DNA from: Pseudomonas putida
GTDB lineage: Bacteria; Pseudomonadota; Gammaproteobacteria; Pseudomonadales; Pseudomonadaceae
Direction: 5' to 3'
DNA length: 64,000 nucleotides
Assembly: GCF_002741075.1 (NCBI RefSeq)
Contig: NZ_CP016634.1
Span: 1,256,501-1,320,500, forward strand
This document shows, piece by piece, positions 17,880-28,666 of this stretch (its first letter is position 1; each line of letters begins with the position of its first letter). A program made the translations under genes and the position numbers. The notes beneath the pieces are model-generated. The model ran no database searches, was not told the origin of the DNA, and was given only the letters and a program-made list of their open reading frames with translations.

Positions 17880-18851
17880 GTGCAGCATCTTGATCTGCAA
17901 GTGGTGCGACAGGCGCTGCAATGGTCCGGCCAGGGCCAGCGCGTGTGGCTGTGCACCGTGCTCTTCACCTACGGCTCGGCGCCTCGCGCGCCGGGCTCCC
18001 TGCTGGCGGTCAACGCGCGCGGGCAATGGGTGGGGTCACTCTCCGGCGGCTGCGTCGAGGAGGATTTCCTGGCGCGGGTGGGCGAGGGCGAGTTTGCAGG
18101 CCCGGTCACGGTGGTGCGCTATGGCGATGGCAGCGACAGCCGCGCGAACATTCGCCTGCCCTGCGGGGGCGTGCTCGATGTGCTGGTGGAGAACCTGCCA
18201 GCGGATTGCGAAGTGCAGGCGCACTTGCGTGAACTGGAGTCGGCATTGCTCGGCCAGCGCCGGCTGTTGCGCCAAGTGAACCTGCGCGATGGCCAGCGCT
18301 GCTTGAGCGATGACGTCGAGCAGGGCCCTCGCGTGGCCTACGACGAGGCCAGCGTTAGCCTGCGGGTGGGCGCGGCCCAGCGTTTGCTGTTGGCGGGGTA
18401 TTCCAGCGTCGCGCACTTTTGCGCGGAGTTCGGCAAGGGGCTTGGCTTTGAAGTCATCCTCTGCGAGCCCCGCGAGGAGGTGCTCGACGGCGTGGTACTC
18501 GAAGGTATCGAGATTCGTCGTGAGCTGCCGTCGGTGTTCATCGCCAACGGCGGCTGCCACCGCGACACGGCGGTCGTCGCCCTGACCCATGACCCCAAGA
18601 TCGATGACCTGGCCATGCTCGAAGCGGTACGCACCGAGGCGTTCTACATCGGGGTGATGGGCTCGCGCACCACGTCAGAGAAACGCCGCGAGCGTCTGCA
18701 ACGCATCGGCAGGCTGGATGAGCAGGCGCTGGCGCGGATTCACGCCCCCATCGGCCTGAACCTGGGAAGCAAGACCCCCGCGGAAATCGCCCTGGCGGTG
18801 CTTGCGGATGTGCTGCGTACCCGCAGCGGCATCGCCCGCGAGGCGCTGTGA
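17880..18851 (+). CDS. XdhC/CoxI-family molybdenum cofactor maturation protein
   Basis: A 323-residue protein with the XdhC pattern: an N-terminal domain with GSAPRAPGSLLAVNARGQWVGSLSGGCVEEDF and a C-terminal Rossmann-like domain (TEAFYIGVMGSRTTSEKRRERL). XdhC proteins bind and protect the molybdenum cofactor and help sulfurate it before insertion. GTG at 17880 has CGGAG upstream and starts three bases after the cytochrome stop. The gene order makes it the dedicated chaperone of this molybdoenzyme. Confidence 0.92.
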   Translation: MQHLDLQVVRQALQWSGQGQRVWLCTVLFTYGSAPRAPGSLLAVNARGQWVGSLSGGCVEEDFLARVGEGEFAGPVTVVRYGDGSDSRANIRLPCGGVLDVLVENLPADCEVQAHLRELESALLGQRRLLRQVNLRDGQRCLSDDVEQGPRVAYDEASVSLRVGAAQRLLLAGYSSVAHFCAEFGKGLGFEVILCEPREEVLDGVVLEGIEIRRELPSVFIANGGCHRDTAVVALTHDPKIDDLAMLEAVRTEAFYIGVMGSRTTSEKRRERLQRIGRLDEQALARIHAPIGLNLGSKTPAEIALAVLADVLRTRSGIAREAL

Positions 18852-19420
18852 CGGTCGTCGCGCTGGTGCTGGCCGCCGGTTGCAGCAGGCGGTTCGGGGG
18901 CGACAAGCGCCGCGCGCCTCTAGCCGACGGGCGCAGCCTGTTGGTGCACAGTGTCGAGCGGGCCTTGGCGGTGTTCGACGACGTGCGGGTGGTGCTGCGT
19001 GAAGGCGAAACGGCTCAGGGGTTGGGGCTGCCTGCGGGATGCCAGGTGATCCCCAGCCCGGATGCCGCCTTGGGCATGGGCCATAGCCTCGCTGCGGGCG
19101 TGGCCGCGCTTCAGGCGGGCAATGCTCATGCGGTCGCCATCTTGTTGGGCGATATGCCCTGGATCTTGCCGGACACCTTGCGGCGGATAGTGCAGGGCGC
19201 TTCGGCGTCCAGCATCCTGTTGCCTGTGCATGAGGGCCGGCAAGGGCATCCGGTGGTCTTCGGGCGCGCCTTCTGGCCCGAACTTGAGTGCCTGCACGGT
19301 GATGAAGGGGCACGTGCAGTGGTTCGGGCACACCCCGATTGCTGCGTGGCGCTGGAGGTGGACGACGCTGCTGTCTTGCGTGACGTGGATACACCGCACG
19401 CGTTGCTCGGAACAGCCTAA
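18848..19420 (+). CDS. mocA: Molybdenum cofactor cytidylyltransferase-like NTP transferase
   Basis: A 190-residue nucleotidyltransferase. The signature LVLAAGCSRRFGGDKRRAPL at the N-terminus is the nucleotide-binding loop, followed by LLGDMPWI with the metal-binding Asp, and GHPVVF. MocA joins CTP to Mo-molybdopterin to make the cytosine dinucleotide form used by this enzyme family. GTG at 18848 overlaps the preceding stop (GTGA), which indicates coupling. It is the last gene of the operon. Confidence 0.92.
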   Translation: MTVVALVLAAGCSRRFGGDKRRAPLADGRSLLVHSVERALAVFDDVRVVLREGETAQGLGLPAGCQVIPSPDAALGMGHSLAAGVAALQAGNAHAVAILLGDMPWILPDTLRRIVQGASASSILLPVHEGRQGHPVVFGRAFWPELECLHGDEGARAVVRAHPDCCVALEVDDAAVLRDVDTPHALLGTA

Positions 19421-19550
19421 GCCCTGGAGCGTCACCCGCGAACACCGGCATAGCCGTTGCCATTCACCACGGTGGCTTCCTCACGAAACCCGCTACCAGC
19501 CCAGGCCCGCTCCCACCGGGACTGCGCCGTGCTCACGGCTTACGCCATCC

Positions 19551-19590
19551 CTGTGGGAGCGGGTTCACCCGCGAACACGGGCGAAGCCCG
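19551..19590. repeat. REP element
   Basis: CTGTGGGAGCGGGTTCACCCGCG plus an adjacent ACGGGC-GAA-GCCCGT inverted repeat, in the gap between mocA and the convergent amidohydrolase gene. The rest of this 294-base gap (19421-19714) has a further degenerate half copy near 19435-19470 and no gene. Confidence 0.75.
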
Positions 19591-19714
19591 TGCCATTCAC
19601 CGCGATGGATTCTTCACGGCGGTTCGACGTCTCGATAGACCCGCTCCGACAGGTTCAACGCTAGGCTTGAAGATGGCGCTGTACCCGTAGAAACGTGGCT
19701 TGTCCCGCGATGGG

Positions 19715-21001
19715 CTACGCCGCCAGGCGCCCGCTGGCAATCGCCTCCGAGGCCGCCAGCATGGCGCGCAGCAACACCGCGCAGCCTGCGGCCAGGTCCT
19801 CTGGCGTGGCATTCTCGATTTCGTTGTGGCTGATGCCGCCTTCGCAAGGCACGAAGATCATTCCTGCTGGGCCCAGCTCGGCGAGGAAGATTGCGTCGTG
19901 CCCCGCGCCGCTGACGATGTCCATGTGCGCCAGGCCCAGGTTGCGTGCCGAGTCGCGCACGGCATCGACGCAACCACGGTCGAAATACAGGGCAGGGAAG
20001 TCCGCGGTCGGTGTCAGCGTGTAGGTCAGGCCATGCCGTTTGCAGGTGCTGTCGATCACTTCGCGGACCTCAGCGATCATCGCATCCAGTTGCTCACCCT
20101 CCAGATGGCGGAAATCCAGGGTCATGCGCACTTCACCTGGGATGACGTTGCGCGAACCCGGGTAGGCCTGCAAGCAGCCCACCGTGCCGCAGGCGTGAGG
20201 CTGGTGCCCCAGCGCCGTGCGGTTGACCGCCGCCACCACATCGGCGGCCCCCACCAGAGCGTCCTTGCGCAGGTGCATGGGCGTTGGGCCGGCATGGGCC
20301 TCGACGCCGCGCAAGGTCAGGTCGAACCACTTCTGGCCCAGGGCACCCAGCACCACGCCGATGGTTTTGGCTTCGTCCTCAAGGATCGGCCCCTGCTCGA
20401 TGTGCGCCTCGAAATAAGCCCCCACCGGATGACCGAGCACGGCCCGTTGACCGGCATAGCCGATGGCATTGAGCGCTTCGCCGACGGTCACGCCCTGGGC
20501 ATCGACCTTGGCCAGGGTCTCTTCCAGGGTGAACTTACCGGCAAATACTCCCGAGCCCATCATGCACGGGGCGAAGCGCGAGCCTTCCTCGTTGGTCCAT
20601 ACCACCACCTCCAAGGGCGCTTCTGTCTCAACGCCCAGGTCGTTGAGGGTGCGGATCACCTCAAGGCCAGCCATGACCCCGAAGCAGCCGTCGAACTTGC
20701 CACCAGTGGGTTGAGTGTCGATGTGGCTGCCGGTCATCACCGGTGGCAGCTTCGGATTGCGCCCCGGGCGGCGGGCGAAGATGTTGCCGACCCCATCGAC
20801 ACTGACGCTGCATCCGGCGGCCTCGCACCATTGCACGAACAGGTCACGTGCCTGGCGGTCGAGGTCGGTCAGGGCCAGGCGGCAGACGCCACCCTTGGCG
20901 GTGGCGCCAAGGCGCGCCAGGTCCATCAGGGATTGCCACAGGCGCGCACTGTCGACGTGGCGCTCGCTCGATTGCAAGACATGCTGGGCGGGAGTGCTCA
21001 T
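19715..21001 (-). CDS. Zn-dependent N-carbamoyl-beta-alanine/allantoate-type amidohydrolase
   Basis: A 428-residue M20-family hydrolase. Metal-site motifs are MTGSHIDTQPTGGKFDG (H93, D104), WTNEEGSRF (E138, E139), the dimer-contact GVEAHAGPTPM and a C-terminal GAGHDAIFLAE histidine. In reductive pyrimidine catabolism this enzyme (beta-ureidopropionase) releases CO2 and ammonia from N-carbamoyl-beta-alanine, the product of dihydropyrimidinase. That fits the divergent hydA-pydX-pydA operon. L-carbamoylase or allantoate amidohydrolase activity cannot be excluded by sequence. It lies downstream of the permease gene on the same strand. Confidence 0.9.
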   Translation of the reverse strand: MSTPAQHVLQSSERHVDSARLWQSLMDLARLGATAKGGVCRLALTDLDRQARDLFVQWCEAAGCSVSVDGVGNIFARRPGRNPKLPPVMTGSHIDTQPTGGKFDGCFGVMAGLEVIRTLNDLGVETEAPLEVVVWTNEEGSRFAPCMMGSGVFAGKFTLEETLAKVDAQGVTVGEALNAIGYAGQRAVLGHPVGAYFEAHIEQGPILEDEAKTIGVVLGALGQKWFDLTLRGVEAHAGPTPMHLRKDALVGAADVVAAVNRTALGHQPHACGTVGCLQAYPGSRNVIPGEVRMTLDFRHLEGEQLDAMIAEVREVIDSTCKRHGLTYTLTPTADFPALYFDRGCVDAVRDSARNLGLAHMDIVSGAGHDAIFLAELGPAGMIFVPCEGGISHNEIENATPEDLAAGCAVLLRAMLAASEAIASGRLAA

Positions 21002-21048
21002 GGGTATCTCCTTAGGCTGTTGTTATCCGGTCGGGCGCGGGCCCCGCA

Positions 21049-22539
21049 TCAGGGTATGGGTTTGGCCAGGCGGCTGGTCTTGCGCAGCGCCACGCTGCCC
21101 AGGGCGTAGTAGAGCGTGCCGCCGAGCAGGGAGCCTGTGAACCAGCCATAGTCGTAGAACCAACTGAAACGGTCATTGCCGATGGCCATGATCGTCAACG
21201 CCACGGGCAGGGCGAAGGCGGCAAAACCAGCCCAGTTCCAGGCCGGATAGACATCGTCACGGTAGAGTCCGGCCAGGTCCAGGCGTTGCCGGCGGACCAG
21301 GAAGTAGTCCACCACCATGATCCCGGCAATGGGCCCGAGCAGGCTGGAGTAGCCCAGCAGCCAGTTGGAATAGACACTCTCAAGGCTCAGGTCGGAAACG
21401 ATCCAGCCAAGCTTTTTCAAAAGCTCATGGGCCATCAGGGCCAGGCCGATGAAGCCGGTGAGCCATACGGCGCGGCTGCGGCCGATCAGGCGCGGGGCGA
21501 TGTTCTGGAAATCGTTGGTCGGCGAGACGATGTTCGCCGCCGTATTGGTCGACAGCGTGGCGATGATGATCAGCGCCATGGCCAGGGCCACCCAGCCTGG
21601 GCTCTGTATGTGGCCGATTAGGCTCACGGGGTCCGACACCGTTTGGCCGACCAGCGAAGCCGAGGCCGCCGTCATGATCACGCCCAGGGACGCGAACAGG
21701 AACATGGTCAGCGGCAAGCCGAAGATCTGCCCGAGGATCTGGTCCTTCTGGCTTCTGGCGTAGCGGCTGAAGTCCGGGATGTTCAGCGACAACGTCGCCC
21801 AGAAACCCACCATCGCCGTGAGCCCCGCGCAGAAGTAACCCACCACGCTGGCGCCTTCCGGACGCTTGGGCGGCTGGGCCAGCAGCTCGGTCATCGACAT
21901 GTGCGGCAGCGCCCAGATCAGCAAGCCAAAGCCCACCGCCACGAGCAGCGGGGCCGACAGGGTCTCGAGCCATTTGATCGACTCCGCACCGCGCAACACC
22001 ACCCACAGGTTGAGCGACCAGAACAGCATGAAACCAATCACCTCGCCGGTGCCGCCCAAGGACTTCCAGCCCTCGAACAATGATCCGAGGAACAGGTGGA
22101 TGGCCAGGCCGCCGAACATCGTCTGGATGCCGAACCAGCCACAGGCGACCACCGCGCGGATCAGGCAGGGCACGTTGGAGCCCAGAATGCCGAAGGAAGC
22201 GCGCAGCAGCACAGGGAAGGGGATGCCGTACTTGGTGCCGGGAAAGGCGTTGAGCGTGAGGGGAATCAATACGATCAGGTTGGCCAGCAGGATCGCCAGC
22301 AACGCCTCGCCCACGCTCAGGCCGAAGTAGGCGGTGAGTACGCCGCCGAGGGTGTAGGTGGGTACGCAGATGGACATCCCGACCCACAGCGCGGTGATGT
22401 GCCACTTGTTCCAGGTCCGTTGATGCACCTGCGTCGGTGCGATGTCGTGGTTGTAGCGGGGGCTGTCCAGGACATCGCTGCCGGCGGACAGCTCAAACAG
22501 CCCATCCTGCTCGATCACTTGCGATCTGCTCTGTTGCAT
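21049..22539 (-). CDS. NCS1-family uracil/hydantoin (Mhp1-like) symporter
   Basis: A 496-residue, twelve-helix inner-membrane transporter. Its N-terminus (NHDIAPTQVHQRTWNKWHI) and GTKYGIPFPVLLRASFGI loop are typical of Mhp1-like hydantoin and uracil permeases. A 47-base gap separates it from the amidohydrolase gene, so one transcript is likely. It should bring in uracil, thymine or dihydropyrimidines for the adjacent pathway. It differs from the NCS1 permease at 7649-9004. Confidence 0.92.
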   Translation of the reverse strand: MQQSRSQVIEQDGLFELSAGSDVLDSPRYNHDIAPTQVHQRTWNKWHITALWVGMSICVPTYTLGGVLTAYFGLSVGEALLAILLANLIVLIPLTLNAFPGTKYGIPFPVLLRASFGILGSNVPCLIRAVVACGWFGIQTMFGGLAIHLFLGSLFEGWKSLGGTGEVIGFMLFWSLNLWVVLRGAESIKWLETLSAPLLVAVGFGLLIWALPHMSMTELLAQPPKRPEGASVVGYFCAGLTAMVGFWATLSLNIPDFSRYARSQKDQILGQIFGLPLTMFLFASLGVIMTAASASLVGQTVSDPVSLIGHIQSPGWVALAMALIIIATLSTNTAANIVSPTNDFQNIAPRLIGRSRAVWLTGFIGLALMAHELLKKLGWIVSDLSLESVYSNWLLGYSSLLGPIAGIMVVDYFLVRRQRLDLAGLYRDDVYPAWNWAGFAAFALPVALTIMAIGNDRFSWFYDYGWFTGSLLGGTLYYALGSVALRKTSRLAKPIP

Positions 22540-22739
22540 GGGGCTCTCCAGGTTTTTCTTGTAGTTGTTCGCTCATCGGGCTAACGCGATGGCCGGAGTA
22601 CACACACCACCAGTACTGCACCTTCGGTCCGGCCAGGCGGTTGGGGCCGCACTCAATGAACGTGCCGGGTTGGTCCTGGACCTTCCCGGATGGCCGCCGC
22701 CGACCGAAGGTAATGCGCTGCAAAGCATCCATCGACAAC

Positions 22740-22772
22740 AACAGCGGGCACCTGCCGCGCCCGCTGTTTTCG
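22740..22772 (+). terminator. Intrinsic terminator within the pyrimidine control region
   Basis: Perfect ten-base stem AACAGCGGGC/GCCCGCTGTT, nine-base loop, then TTCGTG; the last stem bases and the next two make TTTT. It would end a plus-strand transcript begun between 22540 and 22740, yet no coding gene is there, so it may end a leader or small RNA. Confidence 0.6.
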
Positions 22773-22877
22773 TGTTGCTCGGACCAGATTTCAAACAGCT
22801 GATTTTGCATGGAAAATCTCGACCAATTTCGCTTCTTGTCAAGTTAGTCAAATTGCTTGGAGGTCGCGCGTTTTTGC

Positions 22878-22929
22878 TGTTTACGTTTAATTGTCGTTAA
22901 AAAACAATTAGATAGTTGTGTTTACGTTT
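22878..22929. repeat. Direct repeat TGTTTACGTTT, two copies
   Basis: Identical 11-base copies at 22878-22888 and 22919-22929, 41 bases (about four helical turns) apart. Between them AATTGT...ACAATT forms an inverted pair. A paired arrangement on one face of the helix suggests binding sites for an activator or repressor of the hydA or permease promoters. Confidence 0.5.
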
Positions 22930-22978
22930 GCCAATTATTTTTTTGACCAAAGTCAGATCAGCAACTAGATTCCAATCT

Positions 22979-24514
<1,536 letters not shown>

Positions 24515-24631
24515 GCCTGCGGGGCTGCCCTTGCAGCCCCTGTACCACCACGAACTGCCGTTGATTGCCATCCTGAGAACGGCCAGGCGAGTGACCGTCG
24601 CCCGGCCAATAAGAAAAGAGAGGCTACAACC

Positions 24632-25999
24632 GTGATCGATGCCCTGAACCATTTGCCCAAGCCCCGCGCCAGCCGTGAGCAGCTGGCCGAGGCCTTCACC
24701 GACCTGGCGCCGCCGCTGACCGCACGCCAGGCCGCCGTTGAAAGCGCTCGCTGCCTGTATTGCTACGACGCCCCTTGCGTCAACGCCTGTCCCAGCGAGA
24801 TCGACATCCCTTCGTTCATCCACCGCATCGCCGACGAGAACCTGCAGGGCGCCGCCGAGCGCATTCTTTCGGCGAACATCCTCGGTGGCAGCTGCGCCCG
24901 CGTCTGTCCGACCGAGATCCTTTGCCAGCAGGCCTGCGTGCGCAACAGCGCCCAGGAGTGCGCGCCGGTGCTGATCGGCCAGTTGCAGCGTTACGCGCTG
25001 GATAACGCAGGGTTCACCGAGCACCCATTCCAGCGCTCACCAGCCACCGGCAAGCGCATTGCCGTGATCGGCGCAGGCCCGGCCGGGCTCTCGTGCGCCC
25101 ATCGCCTGGCCATGCATGGCCACGATGTGGTGATCTTCGAAGCGCGAGAGAAGGCCGGTGGCCTCAATGAGTACGGCATTGCCCGCTACAAGCTGGTGGA
25201 TGACTTCGCCCAGCGTGAGGTGGAGTTCCTGCTGGGTATCGGTGGCATCGAAATCCGTCATGGCCAGGCGCTGGGCGGCAATCTCACGCTGACGGAGCTG
25301 CGTGGTCAGTACGATGCGGTGTTCCTCGGCCTGGGCCTGGGCGCCGTGCGTCAACTGGGCCTGGCGGATGAAGAGGCCCCGGGCATGCTCGCCGCCACCG
25401 CCTACATCCGCGAGTTGCGCCAGGCCAGCGACCTGGGGCAATTGCCGCTGGCCGACCGCTGCCTGGTCATCGGCGCGGGCAACACGGCCATCGACATGGC
25501 CGTGCAGATGAGCCGCCTGGGTGCACGGGACGTCAACCTGGTGTATCGCCGCGGCCAGGCCGACATGGGCGCGACCGGGCATGAGCAGGACATCGCCAAG
25601 GCCAACCAAGTGCGCCTGCACACCTGGGCCCGCCCCGATGCGGTACTGCTCGATGACAATGGCCGGGTGCGCGGCATGCGCTTTGCCCGCACGGCGCTGG
25701 TCGACGGACGCCTGAGCGATACCGGGGAAACGTTCGAACTGGCCGCCGATGCCATCTTCAAAGCCATTGGCCAGTGCTTCGATGACGCAAGCCTTGCCGA
25801 CCCGTTGGCGGCGCAATTGGCGCGTGATGGCGAGCGCATCCGCGTCGATGCGCAGATGCGCACCAGCCTGCCGGGCGTCTACGCCGGTGGCGATTGCACT
25901 GCGCTGGGCCAGGACCTGACCGTCCAGGCCGTGCAACATGGCAAGCTGGCTGCCCAAGCCATCCATGCCGAACTCATGCTCAACGTGGAGGCTGCGTAA
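24632..25999 (+). CDS. pydX: Dihydropyrimidine dehydrogenase flavoprotein subunit
   Basis: A 455-residue protein like the small subunit of glutamate synthase and PreT. The N-terminal iron-sulfur part has C41, C44, C49, C53 (CLYCYDAPCVNAC) and C88, C92, C98, C102. FAD binds at IAVIGAGPAGLSCA (~142) and NAD(P)H at VIGAGNTAIDMA (~280). It passes electrons between NAD(P)H and PydA for reduction of uracil and thymine. Start is GTG at 24632 with AGAGAGG upstream. It ends exactly where pydA begins. Confidence 0.93.
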   Translation: MIDALNHLPKPRASREQLAEAFTDLAPPLTARQAAVESARCLYCYDAPCVNACPSEIDIPSFIHRIADENLQGAAERILSANILGGSCARVCPTEILCQQACVRNSAQECAPVLIGQLQRYALDNAGFTEHPFQRSPATGKRIAVIGAGPAGLSCAHRLAMHGHDVVIFEAREKAGGLNEYGIARYKLVDDFAQREVEFLLGIGGIEIRHGQALGGNLTLTELRGQYDAVFLGLGLGAVRQLGLADEEAPGMLAATAYIRELRQASDLGQLPLADRCLVIGAGNTAIDMAVQMSRLGARDVNLVYRRGQADMGATGHEQDIAKANQVRLHTWARPDAVLLDDNGRVRGMRFARTALVDGRLSDTGETFELAADAIFKAIGQCFDDASLADPLAAQLARDGERIRVDAQMRTSLPGVYAGGDCTALGQDLTVQAVQHGKLAAQAIHAELMLNVEAA

Positions 26000-27274
26000 A
26001 TGGCCGACTTGTCTATCGTCTTCGCCGGCATCAAGGCGCCCAATCCTTTCTGGCTGGCCTCCGCGCCGCCCACCGACAAGGCCTACAACGTGGTACGCGC
26101 CTACGAGGCCGGGTGGGGCGGGGTGGTGTGGAAGACCCTCGGCGAAGACCCTGCGGCGGTCAACGTGTCGTCGCGCTACTCCGCGCACTACGGCCCCAAC
26201 CGTCAGGTGCAGGGCATCAACAACATCGAGCTGATCACCGACCGTTCGCTGGAGATCAACCTGCGCGAGATCACCCAGGTGAAGAAGGATTGGCCTGACC
26301 GCGCATTGATCGTGTCGCTGATGGTGCCGTGCGTCGAGGAGTCCTGGAAATTCATCCTGCCGCTGGTGGAGGCCACCGGCGCCGACGGCATCGAGTTGAA
26401 TTTCGGCTGCCCCCATGGCATGCCGGAGCGGGGCATGGGCGCGGCGGTCGGCCAGGTGCCGGAGTACGTGGAGATGGTCACCCGCTGGTGCAAGACCCAT
26501 TGCTCGCTGCCGGTGATCGTCAAGTTGACGCCCAACATCACCGACATCCGACAGTCAGCCCGGGCCGCCCATCGTGGCGGGGCGGACGCGGTGTCGCTGA
26601 TCAACACCATCAACTCCATCACCAGTGTCGACCTCGACCGGATGGTCGCTCATCCGATCGTGGGCGATCAGAGCACCCATGGCGGTTATTGCGGTTCGGC
26701 GGTCAAGCCGATTGCGTTGAACATGGTCGCCGAGATTGCCCGGGATCCGCAGACGCGTGGCCTGCCGATCTGCGGCATCGGCGGTATCGGCACCTGGCGG
26801 GACGCTGCGGAGTTCGTTGCCTTGGGCTGTGGCGCGGTGCAGGTGTGCACGGCAGCGATGCTGCATGGTTTCCGGATTGTCGAGGACATGAAGGATGGCC
26901 TGTCGCGCTGGATGGACCAGCATGGCTATCACAGCCTGGAGGCCTTCAGTGGCCTGGCGGTGGGGCACACTACCGACTGGAAGTACCTTGACATGAACTA
27001 CCAAGTGGTGGCGCACATCGACCAGCAGGCCTGCATCGGCTGCGGTCGCTGCCACATCGCGTGCGAGGACACCTCGCACCAGGCCATTGCCAGCACCCTC
27101 AAGGCCGACGGCACCCATACCTACAGCGTGATCGATAAGGAATGCGTGGGCTGCAACCTATGCCAGATCACCTGCCCGGTGGAGGGTTGCATCGACATGG
27201 TGGCGCAGGACACCGGCAAGCCCTACCTCAACTGGACCCAGGATCCGCGCAACCCCTACCGCGAAGCCAGTTGA
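26000..27274 (+). CDS. pydA: Dihydropyrimidine dehydrogenase catalytic subunit
   Basis: A 424-residue protein with an FMN-binding barrel of the dihydroorotate dehydrogenase type (residues ~1-330; ELNFGCPHGMPERGMG includes the active-site region) and a C-terminal domain with two 4Fe-4S motifs, CIGCGRCHIAC and CVGCNLCQITCPVEGC. It reduces the 5,6 double bond of uracil and thymine, the first step of the reductive pathway. The ATG directly follows the pydX stop (TAAATG), with GTGGAGG upstream. PydA plus PydX together match PreA-PreT of E. coli. Confidence 0.95.
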   Translation: MADLSIVFAGIKAPNPFWLASAPPTDKAYNVVRAYEAGWGGVVWKTLGEDPAAVNVSSRYSAHYGPNRQVQGINNIELITDRSLEINLREITQVKKDWPDRALIVSLMVPCVEESWKFILPLVEATGADGIELNFGCPHGMPERGMGAAVGQVPEYVEMVTRWCKTHCSLPVIVKLTPNITDIRQSARAAHRGGADAVSLINTINSITSVDLDRMVAHPIVGDQSTHGGYCGSAVKPIALNMVAEIARDPQTRGLPICGIGGIGTWRDAAEFVALGCGAVQVCTAAMLHGFRIVEDMKDGLSRWMDQHGYHSLEAFSGLAVGHTTDWKYLDMNYQVVAHIDQQACIGCGRCHIACEDTSHQAIASTLKADGTHTYSVIDKECVGCNLCQITCPVEGCIDMVAQDTGKPYLNWTQDPRNPYREAS

Positions 27275-27363
27275 TCCCAGGTGCCTGGATTTGGGGCTGC
27301 TCGACGTAAGGCCCACACCGCCGTAGCGCCAGGGATGGCTTGCTTTTGAATGCTTGCGACGCT

Positions 27364-27748
27364 CCTTGTGGAGCGGGTTTACCCGCGAAGCTGGCAGCGC
27401 GGTGGATGGCACGGGCTTGGCCCGTGTTTGCGGGTAAACCCATTTCTTAAAAGGTCACCGCCAGCCCTGTGGGAGCGGGTTTACCCGCGAAGCAGACGGC
27501 GCGGTGGATGGCACCGGCGTTGCCGGTGTTCGCGGGTGAACCCGCTCCCAAAAGGATCACCGCCAGCCTTGCGGGCGTGGTTTACCCGCGAAGCAGATTG
27601 CGTGGTGGATGGCACCGGCGTTGCCGGTGTTCGCGGGTGAACCCGCTCCCACAAGGATTACCGCCAGCCTTGCGGGCATGGTTTACCCGCGAAGCAGATT
27701 GCGCGGTGGATGGCACCGGCGTTGCCGGTGTTCGCGGGTGAACCCCCA
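27364..27748. repeat. Tandem REP/BIME array, four units
   Basis: Four units with a period of 101-102 bases: the TTTACCCGCG core falls at 27378, 27480, 27581 and 27682. Each has a GCGGGTTTACCCGCG-like arm, then GGTGGATGGCACCGGC and a closing GTTCGCGGGTGAACCC arm. Units 2-4 are most alike; unit 1 differs (CACGGGCTTGGCCCGTG) in its centre. The array fills most of the 537-base gap between pydA and the convergent TetR-type gene, which holds no gene. Open frames through it encode only repeated arginine- and cysteine-rich translations and are not real. Confidence 0.9.
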
Positions 27749-27811
27749 CAAGAGCCAACGTAAGCCTGGAGATCGAGACAAGACAGTTGTGCCCAGTTCA
27801 TGAGCAGGGGC

Positions 27812-28432
27812 TCAGGGCTCCAGGCCAATACCGCGCAGGATCACGCTGGTGACGGTCTGCACGGCCCGTTCGAAAGCCGGGTCCGAGAGCGGCTCGCCGC
27901 CGTTGAGCAGCGTCACTTGGTAGCCGAAGTCCGCATAGTGCTGGGTCGCGGCCCAGATCATGTAAAGCAGGGCCGAGGGTTCCACCGGCAGGATGCGTTT
28001 GTCGTCCACCCAGCGGCGGATCTTGGCTTCCTTCATCAGCGCCCAAGGCACCAGATCGTCGTTGAGGCTGGCGCCGAGCAAGGGCGCACCATGCAGGATC
28101 TCTTCAGCCCAGACCTTCGACCCCAGCGGTCGTGAACGCGAATGGCCCATCTTGGCGCGAATGTAGCTGGTCAGGACGACCCGCGGATCGTCGAAGCGCT
28201 CGAAACACTGGGCGTCCTGTTTCCACACTTCCAGCAGATCCCGCAGCACGGCCTGGTACAGCTCGTCCTTGGTGCTGAAATAGTAATGCAGGTTGGAGCG
28301 GGGCAGTTCGGCATGTTCGGCGATATCGCCCATGGAGGTGCCGGCGTAGCCTTTCTCGGCAAATACCTTTTCGGCGGCCTGCAGGATCTTTTCGACATTG
28401 CGCCGACGGATCTCGATCTTGTGGTTGGTCAT
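27812..28432 (-). CDS. RutR-like TetR-family regulator
   Basis: A 206-residue regulator. The N-terminal helix-turn-helix is KILQAAEKVFAEKGYAGTSMGDIAEHAELPRSNLHYYFSTKDELY. The C-terminal ligand domain follows the E. coli RutR pattern, including KVWAEEILHGAPLL and MIWAATQHYADFGYQV. ATG 28432 is chosen because upstream in-frame codons add no family sequence. RutR controls pyrimidine use in response to uracil, so it probably regulates the hydA-pydXA and permease-amidohydrolase units. It lies convergent with pydA across the REP array. Confidence 0.9.
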   Translation of the reverse strand: MTNHKIEIRRRNVEKILQAAEKVFAEKGYAGTSMGDIAEHAELPRSNLHYYFSTKDELYQAVLRDLLEVWKQDAQCFERFDDPRVVLTSYIRAKMGHSRSRPLGSKVWAEEILHGAPLLGASLNDDLVPWALMKEAKIRRWVDDKRILPVEPSALLYMIWAATQHYADFGYQVTLLNGGEPLSDPAFERAVQTVTSVILRGIGLEP

Positions 28433-28666
28433 AGCCTGTCCATTGCAACCTTCACCCGCCAAGGCTAACAGCTTTACAGGGCATGGCCCAAAGCGAATGC
28501 ACCACCGCCAACCCCCTGGCTGGCATCTCTGGCCTCTGTGCACTACCGTTCAAGCAACGGGGCCGGCGCCATTCATAGGCCATCCATCGCTTACTTTCAT
28601 GCCCAGACCACGGATTAGAGTTGTCAGGACGACGTCACTCGTTTGGCTTACGGAGTAGACAAGCAA

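Noticed and set aside
22944..22960. RutR binding site
   Set aside because: TTGACCA matches one half of the E. coli consensus, but the second half TGGTCAA is missing, so it was not annotated as a RutR operator.
27364..27748. CRISPR-like tandem repeats
   Set aside because: The period is ~101 bases with nearly identical sequence throughout, no unique spacers and no cas genes; the inverted cores identify them as REP/BIME units.
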